Made by a program: the position numbers and the translations under genes
Notes under the pieces: model-generated
Database searches by the model: none
Told to the model about the DNA's origin: nothing
Seen by the model: only the letters and a program-made list of their open reading frames with translations
DNA from: Armillaria gallica
Lineage: Eukaryota; Basidiomycota; Agaricomycetes; Agaricales; Physalacriaceae
Reading direction: 5' to 3'
Assembly (NCBI GenBank): GCA_037576215.1
Contig: JBANDB010000007.1
Span: forward strand, 2,821,001-2,885,000
Length of the DNA: 64,000 bases
In this document: piece after piece, positions 11,801-22,719 of the stretch
How positions within the stretch are numbered: the first letter of the stretch is position 1
How the letters are laid out: each line of letters begins with the position of its first letter

Positions 11801-13121
11801 CTATGATGGACAGAGGACACTTTTCCCGAACAGATCAGTCATACCTGGAAAACCAGCTTCGATTGTGGCTACAGACGCCTTTCTGGAATATCGTCCGTTG
11901 GGATAGAACTGAGAATGAACCGTCATCTGGATGAAGGCATCCCTGTCCACTATCTCCATGAGGGCCTTGTCAACCCTTTTCAGATCCTCCTTCACTGTCC
12001 CTGACCACGTACAGGGAAAGTGTATTATATTCAGACTGATGGTCCATAGCGTTGGATTTGGAATTGTATGCAGGGAACATGCCAAAAATTTGAGACCGCT
12101 GTCACTGGTAACGATGTCCAGCAAACACAAGACTGGGAGCTTGTCCAGTGGTATGAGGCAGTTGGTGTGGTCACAAGAACAATTCAGACAGTCATATGCT
12201 AGAGAAATGGGAATCGCCATAAGTGAAAATTATAGTATGCAGTGAAGTTTTAAAAGAGAGGGGGTGGGGGGGACATGCACGGTATACATCCAGCACAAGC
12301 TTGTCGATATCGCTGCTGATTAGGCTGTTCAAAACGAGCCCGGCTCGTGCACACCACCATTGGCAGTAAGAATGTATGTGAAGCTCGTATACCCCAGACA
12401 AATTCACGTGCTGAATCCACTCGTAGCTGCGCTCCAGGTCGATGTCGTCTTCCATCTCTGGCATGGAAATATCTAGAGACCTGACGTGGGCAAGAATGCC
12501 CTGAGTTTCAGGCGTCAGTTCGTTTGCCTCGATCTCTAGTATTGTCGCCAGCGATATCGTAATTTTTGTCAAGCGGGTCATGCCTGTATAGTGGGTGTAA
12601 GCAAAACGATGCGTCCACTTTTATGCAAAGAATAAGTTACCTGGTAGCAAACTGTTCAAATCTTCCGTGTAAACAATGCCCGTGTTGAAGGACAAGTTTT
12701 CAATGTTGCGGAAGGAGTCCATGAGGAGACCCAGGACGTCGTTGTTGCTGTCTCCACTGACTCCTTCGAGAATGAAGGACTTGACTAGAGGTAACTGATC
12801 GAATAACTGTTTTAACGCTTGAGCATCATTCCTCTTAATTGATCCTCCACAATAATGGACCTCCCTGATATAACAGCGGATATCTGGAAAATATCACCGC
12901 AGCTGAATGGCTGCCTCATCGGCAGTGAGGACGACCTCTTCAGGGATCCAGAGGTATCCTGTAGAATTTGGAACCGTCTCCATGACGCTGAGGGAACGAA
13001 AGAGTTTGTGACGGCACTCGTGCGTGAAGCCTTGATGAGCTAGACAGAAGTTGCTGAGGTCTCTTTTCGTGCTCAGAAAGGAAACGATGTGGCCGACAGT
13101 TTCTTGCGATAGACTGTTCAT
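11801..13121 (-). pseudogene. F-box/LRR-like gene 2 with in-frame TGA
   Basis: Exon 1 (13121-12641) begins MNSLSQETVGHIVSFLSTKR and continues through LSNFCLAHQGFTHECRHKLF, a clear F-box. At 12896-12894 a TGA follows AAIQLR; the same frame then continues YFPDIRCYIREVHYCGG. This aligns with EYPEIGKNIRRIIYYA of the neighbouring gene, so the frame was coding. A GT-AG intron (12640-12584) leads to exon 2, starting with 'MTRLTKITISLATI'. A further intron ending near 12201 joins exon 3, which closes at 11801; its donor is uncertain (GTATAC or GTGCAT). Role by family: substrate adaptor of an SCF E3 ligase. It is probably a recent pseudogene. Confidence 0.6.
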
Positions 13122-13501
13122 CAGTAATGCGCGAGGGGAATAAAAAATAAAAAATCAGTCCTAGAATCGGTTCGGTTACTTTTTATGCTCTTCCTCTTTG
13201 CTCATCACATGTTCACTCGCACGCGCCCTGGTAGATGCCTTATTTATTTCTGTCAAACTCAGACATCTTTGTTGGAAAATGATATACATATTAAGCGATC
13301 CCTCTTAGTCTGTTACAAGTGTACATCATGCCCTGTACAGAACTTCTTCCACACCATCGCCCTAAATCTTACCATGTTGTTCTTCAAATTGTTGGCCAGA
13401 GTCTCCACATTTTTTGCGTTCATTCCTCCGTGCGTGCAAGTAAGGATCATGCCTTGGAAGGCGGAAGGATCGATTAGGCTGCACAATGTAAAATCTAACT
13501 G

Positions 13502-14605
13502 TCAGAGACATGGCAACAGGTTTGCGGTCCAGGATTTAGGCACTCTAACAATGCGTAGTTGAACAGACTCTAAAATGGGAAAATACAGCATGTCAAGGGA
13601 CCTTTGTACCAGTTCCAGACCGGTTTCACTGTGCACGAGTATAGTGCAGCTTTTCAGACGTCTGAGATGCGCTAAGGCCAATTTTCCACCAATGCTTTTA
13701 TACGCTATCAAATCATCACTGATTTCGAAATGCTTAGAAAGAGAGCGGGAAACTTATGGGAGAGCGTCAATTCCAAGTGGGATATAAATGATGCCTCTTT
13801 CAGTAGTGTATTAGCGACATCTACGTTAGTTTCGCATTGGACACAAATGCGAAAGACCTTGAGTGACTGCAAAATTCTGAGACAGAGCCAATCATAAGCC
13901 GAACAGTCTGCCTCTGGTCCCAGAGAGTGAATCCCTACTCGTAGGTCCGTTATGTGAGACAGTTGGGCCAGGCTGACATGCACAGACCCATGCACCAAGA
14001 TATCGTAATCATTGGTACCGCTAAGGTCGAGCTTTCTCAGTCCAGGTAATGCTGCAGCAGTAAATCAGGGGAAAAGACATGGAAAAGGCTTGCAAGAGTT
14101 ACTACTTACTTTCGTTTATTGTGTCTAGTGCTTGGGAGTTGATGGAACAACCTTTCATTGTCAACGTTGACAGCTGGTTCATGGCGGATAAGAGCGCGCG
14201 TAGCGCATCCTGGAAAAAATGAATGTCTGTGTTGATGAGAATAAGTTCATTGACAAAAGGTGCCTTCTCCATCAGTTGAATCAATGCAGCTACATCTTCA
14301 AACTTCAAATGTGTGGCATAATAAATGATTCTGCGAATGTTTTTGCCGATTTCTGGATACTCTTCACAGATGGTGCGACTCACAGACTTCGCTGTTCCTA
14401 AACATCGCCAATCTGGGCGTTGGAGGCTGTATCTGCAAAGGATGGGTGGAAAGGAAGGCGCTGACTCTACAATGTGAACGGTTCTGAACCGAGTCCTTCG
14501 GCAAGAAGCAGCGAATGCACGGCTAGTTTGTGACAACGATACCAGGTCATGCCTAGAAATGTGACACGCTATTATGTCCTTAGTTTCCTGTGCGAGGTTT
14601 TGCAT
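13502..14605 (-). pseudogene. F-box/LRR-like gene 3 with frameshift
   Basis: Exon 1 (14605-14110) starts MQNLAQETKDIIACHISRHD, then SLSQTSRAFAASCRRTRFRT: an F-box followed by an LRR-like body. A GT-AG intron (14109-14052) leads to LPGLRKLDLSGTNDYDILVH, a textbook LRR. Near 13730-13742 the frame changes by one base: one frame ends after HKFPALFLS, while the adjacent frame continues KHFEISDDLIAYKSIGGKLA. No GT-AG junction explains the change, so I call a frameshift. The end is uncertain. The frame reaches TGA at 13504-13502, but a 51-bp candidate intron just before it would restore VQLRI to LDFTLCSLIDP and extend the gene to about 13315. Confidence 0.55.
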
Positions 14606-14639
14606 CTTGTGCTTATACCACGGTTGTAGAGTAGAATAT

Positions 14640-15066
14640 GTGCTATAAATGTTATTTAAATGAGAGGCATTCTAAAAAGAGAATTAAAGCCCCATCAAAG
14701 AAGAAAGATCTACAGTCCTAAATAAGCACTGTGACAAGCCAGATTGATGTGAAAAAGCCCAACTTTAGCATCAAAACCGAAACTGATCCGGTTCGATTCT
14801 GATGTTGATAGCAGGGAAAGGTTTCAAACTTGAACATAAATATACGGTGATGATGTGTCAACCGCCAGCCAGCTTGGCCATGCGGTGGCGGTGACTCGGT
14901 AAAAATTTAACTCTGCTGCACAAGTGAACACAGATCAGATGAGAGATCAACAGGCACAGGAACATATGCCCAGAATACATACACGAACAGTAGTACCGAG
15001 ATTACCTCTGAAAAGAAGTTGGTTCAAATTCCCACTAGTCAGCCACAGGTTTCTTCCCCGCCGGTT
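14640..15066. other. Divergent intergenic region
   Basis: This stretch separates F-box gene 3 (minus) from the relic at 15067 (plus). No motif I can support is seen beyond AT-rich stretches. Confidence 0.4.
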
Positions 15067-16223
15067 ATGATTACCACAGGAAAACTTGTCCCGCAAGAGC
15101 TCGTCGACCACTTTGTGGCTCTAGCATGTTTTGATGACCTTTCTACCTGCCTTCACTCTGCTCTTGTTTCCAAAGACTTCTTTCGTCCGGCTCGATGAGT
15201 GGTTTTCAAGGAGGTGTTTGTCGACTTCAACGCAGTTGAAAACCACAGAGGTGGAAGGTCCAAGAAAGGCGTGCGAGTGTGGCATCCTATTGACTCTGCC
15301 ATCGTCTTTTTTTCTGACACTGATCGTGATGATATTCAGGGTGTGCCGCGTAAGCTGTCTATACGCTCGCTTGGACACGGGCATAGAGGCAAAGGCGAAG
15401 AACCCATTGGTGGGAATGATGCCAATTTGGGAAAGGTGGCGAAGATCTTGCAGTCGCTATCCAGGGTTGCGACGATCAGGTTTCAAGACTGCTGTCTTAC
15501 AACAGTCGCACCATTGTCTTCATTTGCATTGTTCACTGTAGAGGTCAGGCATCTTTACTGGTACAATTCCGCAACAACGTCTGCGGGCATCTTTGGTCTG
15601 CTCCAAGCCTTCCCGTGCATCAATAAATTGGCATTGGTAGGGTCTAGCTGCGAAGTCAGTGGTGGAGAGGATGGTGTTGGCGTGAATGAGGAAGGCATTG
15701 TCGTTGATTTGCCAATCAGCACGGCATCTACTTTGGGAATGGTGATGAATCTTAAAGTGTTAGCGGTGCATTTCAATGCACTGCACAACGAAGATGTGGA
15801 TACCTTGAGTTGATGGCTGTCCACCACTTCGTACCTTGAGGCCTTGTTTGTGAAGGCGATCAATGACATTGATCTCGAAGCCACACAACGATTAGTGGAT
15901 CGCAATGCCAGGATGCTCAGAAAGGCACGAATCTATGTGTATGGTGCATTTCCCAGTGCTCATTCTGGACTATTCTACATCGATCTCCAACAGATGGCAG
16001 ATCCTGGGCCATTCCGTTAGATCTCAAGGGATGCAGAAGCTTAGAGAGCCTGTGCGTCACCTGTGTAGATCACTATGGTCATGTCCTAGTGTGCACGCTT
16101 CTCACCTTGAGGGTCATGCCATGTCGACTGGATGTGATGTTCCACATGCAAACTTGGACGTATCCAAACTATCATGAACAGGCTTTGACACTACGGGGTT
16201 ATCCCTCAATCAGATGCTGCTAG
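15067..16223 (+). pseudogene. F-box/LRR-like gene 4 with two TGA stops and a frameshift
   Basis: The ATG at 15067 opens MITTGKLVPQELVDHFVALA and DDLSTCLHSALVSKDFFRPA, an F-box-like start. TGA at 15196-15198 follows FRPAR; the frame resumes VVFKEVFVDFNAVENHRGG and stays open for 200 codons to a second TGA at 15811-15813 (after VDTLS), then resumes WLSTTSYLEALFVKAINDID. Both stops sit where Arg (CGA) would fit. Near 16000 a one-base slip separates LFYIDLQQMADP from WAIPLDLKGCRSLESLCV, an LRR-like end that closes at 16223. It is on the strand opposite to the other three F-box genes. It is a pseudogene as written; the family assignment is moderately sure. Confidence 0.55.
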
Positions 16224-17100
16224 TCCTAATTAAGCACTGAGCTGCTGGAAAATTATCTTTGAATTCCATGCGCACCATATTCCTGAGTAAATTTTACATT
16301 TTCTGGTTGTTTATCTTTGTCTTTTCTGGGTTGTATTATATTGTCATAATAGAAAAATATCACAAAGTACCTCTAACATGTATTAGCCTAAGAGTGCTGT
16401 GATGCAATTCAACAATATCTCAATGTATGCTTTCCTAGCAAAGGCGGCGCAAATGAAGCTTGAACTCAGCCACTGACATTGCCGGATACAGCAACCAGAT
16501 TTAGCTTAGTCAACCGGCACTCATCTCGGCCATATGCCGAGCCCATGCCGCGAATAAGCATATTCTTCACAAGATTCTACCATCCTTATCTGGGCCGCAA
16601 TGTCCTGATGAAGGGAGAAATACCAATGCAGTAATGTAGGAGGTGGAATACTGGAAAAATATATCCTTTAATGACCATACCATCCCTCAGATTATCGTGA
16701 TATTTACTCAAAGCAATATTTCCTCTGCAGGCACGGCAAAGGAAAAACATACCGCCAGTGGTTATTTTGAATAAAACAACCCAGAAAAGGGTTGATTCAG
16801 GCACGGAAAATGTTAAAGATGGCTCGCATAGTTTTGTCATAGCCTCATTAGCCTTATTCAATGATTACCTGTACTGTCTAGATGCCCCGATATCTAGACG
16901 TCGCCGAGTCCAGACGTCAATATCCGACGACTGGCTGTCCTGACTGCAGGGACGCGTATCTGGATTTCACTACGATATTGTTAATTCGCACCAAACTCGC
17001 ACCGTGTTGTAGCACGTATCACTAACATACATTCGATTCTGTGAAGAACGTTTTGGAAAGACTACAGCTCGATTATATCAACATATTTTAGTGTACGTCT
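16224..17100. other. No supported gene
   Basis: AT-rich intergenic DNA with short frames only. No homology or motif that I recognise. Confidence 0.45.
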
Positions 17101-17124
17101 AAATGCCTCTCTCCTTTTCGTCTA

Positions 17125-18215
17125 CTAATCGTATCTGCAGGATATAGATTTGAGCCCAAATCTCCCATCGCCGAGACGGTAACAGAATCGGGAGTACAAG
17201 TTCTTTTCAAATGAATGACGTTGTCCAGGCGGGCTACATCCCGTGGCCTCCCCTTGCTCAAGGGAAATTAGCGAGGCCGTTCGGTAAGCAAGGCGATACG
17301 ACACGTGAAGAAGCAGATTGGTTAAGCCTCTATTTCTTTGATATTCGTGGACCATTATTCACCACCGATCAAAGCGAGGACGTATGGCGTTTTCTGCATC
17401 AGATATGCAATTGTGACTTTCCAACCGGATGAGCACAGAATAGAGACTTACCAGCACAAATATCCTTCGCACCAAGCTCCTGAGCGACGTGTTCCAGAGC
17501 TTTAGACATCTTCTTCTCGTCCTCCCATCGTTCCTCCCAGCAATCGCTAAGCAAGGTTCTCCCTTTCTCCCCAGACCGGCGGCGCTCTTCCTCCTCGTCC
17601 GTGCGCATGTTTCCCACCAAGGACATCCCATGGGACTAGGGCAAGACCTGTTTCGTACATGACTTTAGAATACGATAGGTTTTTGAAGACACGTACCAAG
17701 TAACCGGGCCATGGGGATGATTTCTCGTTCAAATGATTGCTCGACGAGGTTCCCCCGACCCTGGTAGATAACGAATGAGAATTTTCCTTGCTGTAGAGCT
17801 TGTGTGTTCGGTTGTGCGACGAACTATGCTAGGAAGTCAAATATTCCCTGACTAAATATTAATTTGGTTTAGTAGGGGTGCACAAGGATGACTTACGACC
17901 CTTGAAGAACCAATATATGCAGGCTATTCATTATCTTCTGAACAGAGGTCTCAAGGTCATGGAAATGAACATAGAGAATTTCAGTATACGTCGTACGTAA
18001 CTTTTGGAGACTTGGTGACGGAGACATTCAAAGATTTCGCATGATTGCCGGCGTAGTTGATCTGATGTTTTATGGATGGCTTCCTGTTCTTGTAAATCAC
18101 CGTGTACTATATACGAACTAGATCAGTGAATATCGATAATGAGAACAGAGCACATGCAGTCAAACCTTGGTCGCAAACATTATCTGGTCACGGATCCCCC
18201 CATTTCCCTGCAGTT
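17125..18215 (-). pseudogene. Aryl-alcohol dehydrogenase (AAD-type aldo-keto reductase) relic, middle and C-terminal parts
   Basis: Fragments in several minus-strand frames match the fungal AAD family in order: IRDQIMFATKV near 18215-18180, NHAKSLNVSVTKS near 18050, SFVIYQGR then FEREIIPMARL near 17790-17700, GLALVPWDVLGGKH near 17650, MRTDEEEERRRSGEKGR near 17610-17560, KKMSKALEHVAQELGAKDI near 17510-17455, and IAYLMQKTPYVLALIGG near 17415-17370. Active AADs are NADPH-dependent reductases of aromatic aldehydes. Here the frame changes repeatedly, stops intervene and the strand near the catalytic Asp-Tyr-Lys-His region is not continuous, so it is dead. The N-terminal part is not upstream on this strand; a matching piece lies in opposite orientation at 19.5-19.8 kb. 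Confidence 0.75.
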
Positions 18216-18940
18216 TTGATTCCCAGAGTCCTGGCAGGAAAATGACACTGAGAGTGCGGTACCGTGCAAAAGGGTTGACCGATCCCGACCCCAATAAATA
18301 TAGTTGATGTCGGTGGATTGTATAGGATGGGAATGCACACACAATTCGGTTCGTTGGAGATATTCGATGATGAAATGTGGGTACCGGAAGGACCGACAAC
18401 ATGTACCACACAGAAGGTTATCACGAGTCGCAGTTCCAGAGAACACGTAGGTGAATCTGGTTGTAACCAGATGAGGGTCGGGCCGTCCGCGTTGTCCGCT
18501 TAGGCAGACGATAGTCCGATTTAATGGATGTTGTAATCATGGCGCCAATGTAATCAAAATCTGCTGGTTGTGGTCACATCTTCCTTCAGCTAAAATGCTA
18601 CAAGCAATGGTGATGAGGATAGTAGATGGTATAAGGAGGCATAGGTCGTACCAGAAACATCTCGGGTCATGACACCAGTGTCATCCTTCAATGTTGAACG
18701 TTTGAACGTTCAACGTCAACTGTAGTGTTCTTTCGAATAAAGCCTTTCGTTTGGGATATCTTTTGGTGCCCCGGAACATTTCGTCGGCCAGATTGAAGAG
18801 CGAGGTAGTGGGTAGGTCGGACTAGGAGGGTCGCAGAGATTTGGCTCTACAGTTTCGTTGGACAGATTATGCCTGTCATTGACGTCGCATGATGGCGAGG
18901 TATTTCTAATGTCTTCTCGTACTGCAAGGGGGTGGCCCGC

Positions 18941-18961
18941 TCGTCGTCGTCGTCGTCGTCA
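18941..18961. repeat. TCG trinucleotide microsatellite
   Basis: About six TCG units in a row; the mirror copy in IR1 arm 2 is near 63022-63042. Confidence 0.7.
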
Positions 18962-19559
18962 TTGTCGAGCTGATGTCTAGAAGTCTGGCGATGATGTGAG
19001 CACCATACCTACAAGAAGGGAACACACCTGCGCTACCACCACGATCCTTTCCCAGTTCCGTTTCCTTCAATCGATGTATGGTGTCCTCACTCTGCCAAAG
19101 CTGAGTTATATACAGATAAGTCGACGAAACTTGAAAGAAAGGCGGAAATGAATGTACTGTTTTACGACATCCTTTTGAAGATAAAAAGGAGAACAAAGCA
19201 GAGATAGGTCGGGATATTCAGGATTTTGGGTACAATAGGAACAGAGCATTGTTAGCTCGTCATGCTTGTGGTCGTTGAGTTAAACATTTCCGGAGCCAGC
19301 CCTAAACGGTAGCAAAATCCGTATGACATCAACTCTTCCCACGCCGCAGACGCGTCTAAATCGACAGCCGGTTTGCTCATACCGACAGGCAACAAACACG
19401 TGCCTCAAGGATAACTTTCTTCGTCATGCCTCACCCGCTTGCATCCAACTGTACTTCCAACAGCATCATGGGCTTTCCTTCCCTTGGACTCCCACTTCAG
19501 TGGAACGGGCTTTGTAATGTTGCAGATTTCCTCATTTTGCTCAAAACAACTGGATGACG

Positions 19560-19770
19560 CTTCAAGTGGAAATAGGGGTTGCGACGCTGCCCTTGACGCA
19601 TACTATGACATGGGAGGAAATTTCATCGACACTGTCAATTGCTAGTGAGTAATCCAGACAATGACCACAGTGATACACATTTACTCACTACGGACAGTTA
19701 GGATGAGCTGTCCGAGGAGTTTATTGGTGATTGGATACAGTCTAATGGACAGGATGGTGGTCTGAACTGA
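19560..19770 (+). pseudogene. Aryl-alcohol dehydrogenase N-terminal relic
   Basis: LDAYYDMGGNFIDTVNC (end near 19643) is the conserved N-terminal AAD motif 'LLDAYYDAGGNFIDTANxYQ', which includes the catalytic-site Asp region. A GT-AG intron follows (about 19647-19697) and the next exon reads DELSEEFIGDWIQS, again AAD-like. The codon between them, expected to be Gln (CAG) in the family, is TAG at 19699-19701. The piece lies on the plus strand, opposite to the AAD C-terminal relic at 17.1-18.2 kb. The same arrangement exists in IR1 arm 2, so the split is older than the duplication. Confidence 0.7.
19690..19693 (+). other. Empty target site of the LTR found in IR1 arm 2
   Basis: The sequence CACTACGGACAG here contains a single ACGG. 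In arm 2 the same place is split by an 1866-bp element flanked by two copies of the complement, CCGT. Confidence 0.9.
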
Positions 19771-20850
19771 CATCCGTAATCGGGAACTGAGGGGAACTGA
19801 CGCTTGCTGTCACAAAGATAACGTAAGAAATCAACCAAATAGCGGTGCCGGTGATCGGTGACCCGGTCGTTCTCTCTTCTCCTCAACAAGTTTCGGAAAG
19901 AATCGCGGACCTTCTGCGTCGTACGCAGGGGGTCCGTCGTAGTCTTAGCTGGATAGGTATAGGCAGCGATACCTCTCTTCTCCGCAGTACTTTCCTCGGC
20001 GTCGTACGTCGAGGATATCCGACTCAGCCGCCGTTCCAGTAGTACTGGTCCTGTACTCAGTGTCGCACGCAGAATACAGAATTTTCCTTCGTTTCGAATT
20101 GAAAACAGGCAAATATTGTAATTGCGATCTCCGTCTGCCGGAAGGACATCATGATGATCATTGGACCGAGTGTTTTCATTCGGAGGGAGCGCACCCGAAC
20201 GACAGACTTCCAGACGCATTCATGCTCCCCCTCCGTCGTGCAAGCTGAGGCCCTTGATAATCAGCGACAACGAGAGAGGCTAATTCATTCAGAATCGGAT
20301 ATCGAACGGAATACTGTGGTCTAGGAACTACAACGTATAGTCTCCGTGTCGTTTACAAGCCCTCTTCACCAACGGCTGGCCTCCAGAACAATCGCTTAGA
20401 CCTATGGCGCTGATCGCCTTACAACACGGTCGCCTGGTCCATAGCCATCAAGTCTTCGTATGCTGCAAACACATGGAGGAGAGCAGGGCGGGCCGTCGAG
20501 GACGAGGATGAGGCCATTTTGAACAATATTACGGTATCCTTGCTTCCAGTCTGTCTTGTCAATACCGTGTACTGACGGGCGTCTGACAAGAGAGCGTAAG
20601 TGGCTCAATCCTTACCCCCCTCTCTTCACGAACAGCCTACTTCGAGACTAATCTCCTCCACCGGACGTGTCCTTACAAGTCTTCCGTGCGTGTACGTTTG
20701 TCAAATATTTCGTTGCGTGCTTATATTTGTCCTTGATGCTGGATTCTAATCATATTTAAAGTTTCTTTCTCGCAACGCCCACTCTTTACCTCTCTCATTC
20801 ATCCATAAATCCTCTCGTCTCTCTCCTCCGGTTTACCATCTTTTGCGTTA

Positions 20851-21488
20851 ATGTCGTCCTGGTTGTCACGGAAGGTGAGTGAGATGCTGTTCGTGCTTTC
20901 TCGGTGCTCAAGTCGCGTTGTGAGTCAGGGTATGAAGTCCGTCGTTGAACTTGGGCTTTCCGGGGCCATCAGTGCGTATTTCGTGTTCTTCTCGGATATC
21001 TTATCCTTGTGGTGCAGATTTTTTTGCACCTAAACCGGCTTTCTACGCGCGACGGTCGCTCGGTAGGGGGCCGTTCTTCGAACAGGACAAGTCTAAGCAA
21101 GACCTTCGTGGCGAGCGTGGTAAGAGAATTTTAGAGGAAGCTCGTCGCCGCTTTGGGGTTCAAGTCTGGCGGTCGGGAGCGTGCACACTGGCATTAGCGT
21201 AAGTCAGCTTTTTTATCAGCGTCCTAGTCTAAACATTCGGTAGGGCGGGATGGCATTCGTCCAAGAAGAATCTAAACAGAATCAAGCACTATATGATTCG
21301 GGGGTTCAACCCTGCGGGAAAGATGGTTTTTATGGCGGAGTTGGCTGACAGAGCAGTGGATAGTGAGGCCTGGGTATATGAGGCGAACAAGACGGGTATC
21401 ACCTTTAAAGGCAACGAATATCGAAGGGTGGTAAGTCAATCTCAATCTGAATACGGGGGAAACAACTGAAGCGTTCATTCAGATTTAA
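20851..21488 (+). CDS. Orphan five-exon gene, family copy A
   Basis: The model starts ATG at 20851: exon 1 encodes MSSWLSRK (to 20874). Introns with GT-AG ends lead to GMKSVVELGLSGAI (from 20929), then FFAPKPAFYARRSLGRGPFF and FGVQVWRSGACTLALA, then GWHSSKKNLNRIKHYMIRGF and AELADRAVDSEAWVYEANK. The last intron ends at 21482 and the final exon is just ATT TAA (21483-21488). Copies B and C (38347-38982 and 52422-51787) have the same five-exon structure, intron positions and terminal Ile-stop. Products are about 140-150 residues. I know no family for it. The conserved core is PAFY(A/V)RRS, Q.LRG, FG.QVW.SG...LA, GWH.S and A.RAVDS..WVY. The protein is basic, without a signal peptide. Confidence 0.6.
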
Positions 21489-21895
21489 GAACTAGATTAC
21501 AAGCATTTCTTGGTATTGTCTTGCAAGCACCACAAAATCGTACATTTTCGTTACTTGGTTCCCTATTCAATCAGCTAATATACGAGAGGGATAGGCCCGG
21601 GAATATCATGCACTCATCGCTCAACTGCTGTCAGCAAACTCCCAGAGTGTGACTGACCTTTCTTAGTAGGAGTTTTCGTCCGTTATCTCATACTTGTCTC
21701 ACTCATACTTTTGCAAATTTGATTACAGTGATGCGTGATGCCAGTGTCCACCTGTTCCTCATCAAACGGACGATGGTGTCCGCGGTCTGAAGATCTGACT
21801 ACATGCAAGTGAAAAAGTATTTGTCTTTCATCGAGTTCATAGTCTCTTCTGCTCTAGTTTGGCCAGCGGTATACAGTGTTTGGTGCTTTCAATGT

Positions 21896-22719
21896 ATTTC
21901 GAGACTAATTTGTTCGAGCAGGTCCGTCGCCAAGTCCCAGTGCACTGATTGTGCACGGGGCTGTGATCCTTCACAGTGATGCTGTTCTCCCAACGACGCC
22001 TTTTGCCTTACTAACAGAACTGGTTACAGGCGTATCACATCTCCACCTCTCAGGTAGACTGCACAGCATGCTTGTGATTGAGCGTGTCCTAGCTATATTT
22101 TGAAAAGTATAGCGAGCTTGTCAGGCTGTTCACTCCCTGTGTGGTTTCCCAATCTCATAGGAAGAACAATTCTACCGTGCAGCATTTAAGAAGCACCAAG
22201 CGTAGCACCTCCGTCCATTGTATCTGATGTCTATTCTGATTTTTCTGGAATTGAAGCGCATAAATGGTGCGGAAGTCAAATCTTCTGTCGTTACCCGATG
22301 GATTGGCTGAAATACTAGCACAAATAGCGTGGTTTGTGTTCGCCAAATAATACTGTCCCAATTTTTTAACCTAGTCACACAGATTACATTTTATCTGTCT
22401 TGTTCAGGTAGAGATCAATACTATAAATTCTGTTCATGTCCAGAAGGACGCACGCCATTTTGTGGTATTTTTTCTGGGGCTACTTCGACAGACTTCAAAC
22501 ACACTTGGTGTCCAGCATCTAAGCCCACAGGGTGGAGTATGGACATTACTCCTGCATTATTCATGTCGGTGGACATTGTTGTTATTAATTAAGAGTTGAC
22601 CTACACCGACTTTAAGTCATTTGGCTTAGTGGTCGTAGGCAGCTGGAATGGCTGTTCTCTCCTTCACTTCTTTGATGCTAGAGAGAAAACCTCTAAGCGC
22701 CGAAGAAGAATTAGGTCTT
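21896..22719. other. No supported gene
   Basis: Begins where homology to IR1 arm 2 ends. Only short frames. Upstream parts of the P450 relic may extend into the right end but I could not identify them. Confidence 0.4.

Larger units (their letters stand above)
17982..21895 (+). repeat. Inverted repeat 1, arm 1
   Basis: This segment reads as the reverse complement of 59281-64000, to the window's end. Position 17982 pairs with 64000 and about 21895 with about 59281; arm 1 may begin further left, since arm 2 runs off the window. Arm 1 holds two blocks missing from arm 2 (about 20326-21140 and about 21216-21455) and lacks the LTR present in arm 2. It carries AAD relics, a block with a GCGTCGTACGC motif and the orphan gene at 20851. 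Confidence 0.9.

Noticed and set aside
18700..18722. GTTGAACGTTTGAACGTTCAAC palindrome-like sequence as a regulatory site
   Set aside because: Present in both IR1 arms, but no gene starts next to it and I cannot link it to a known factor.
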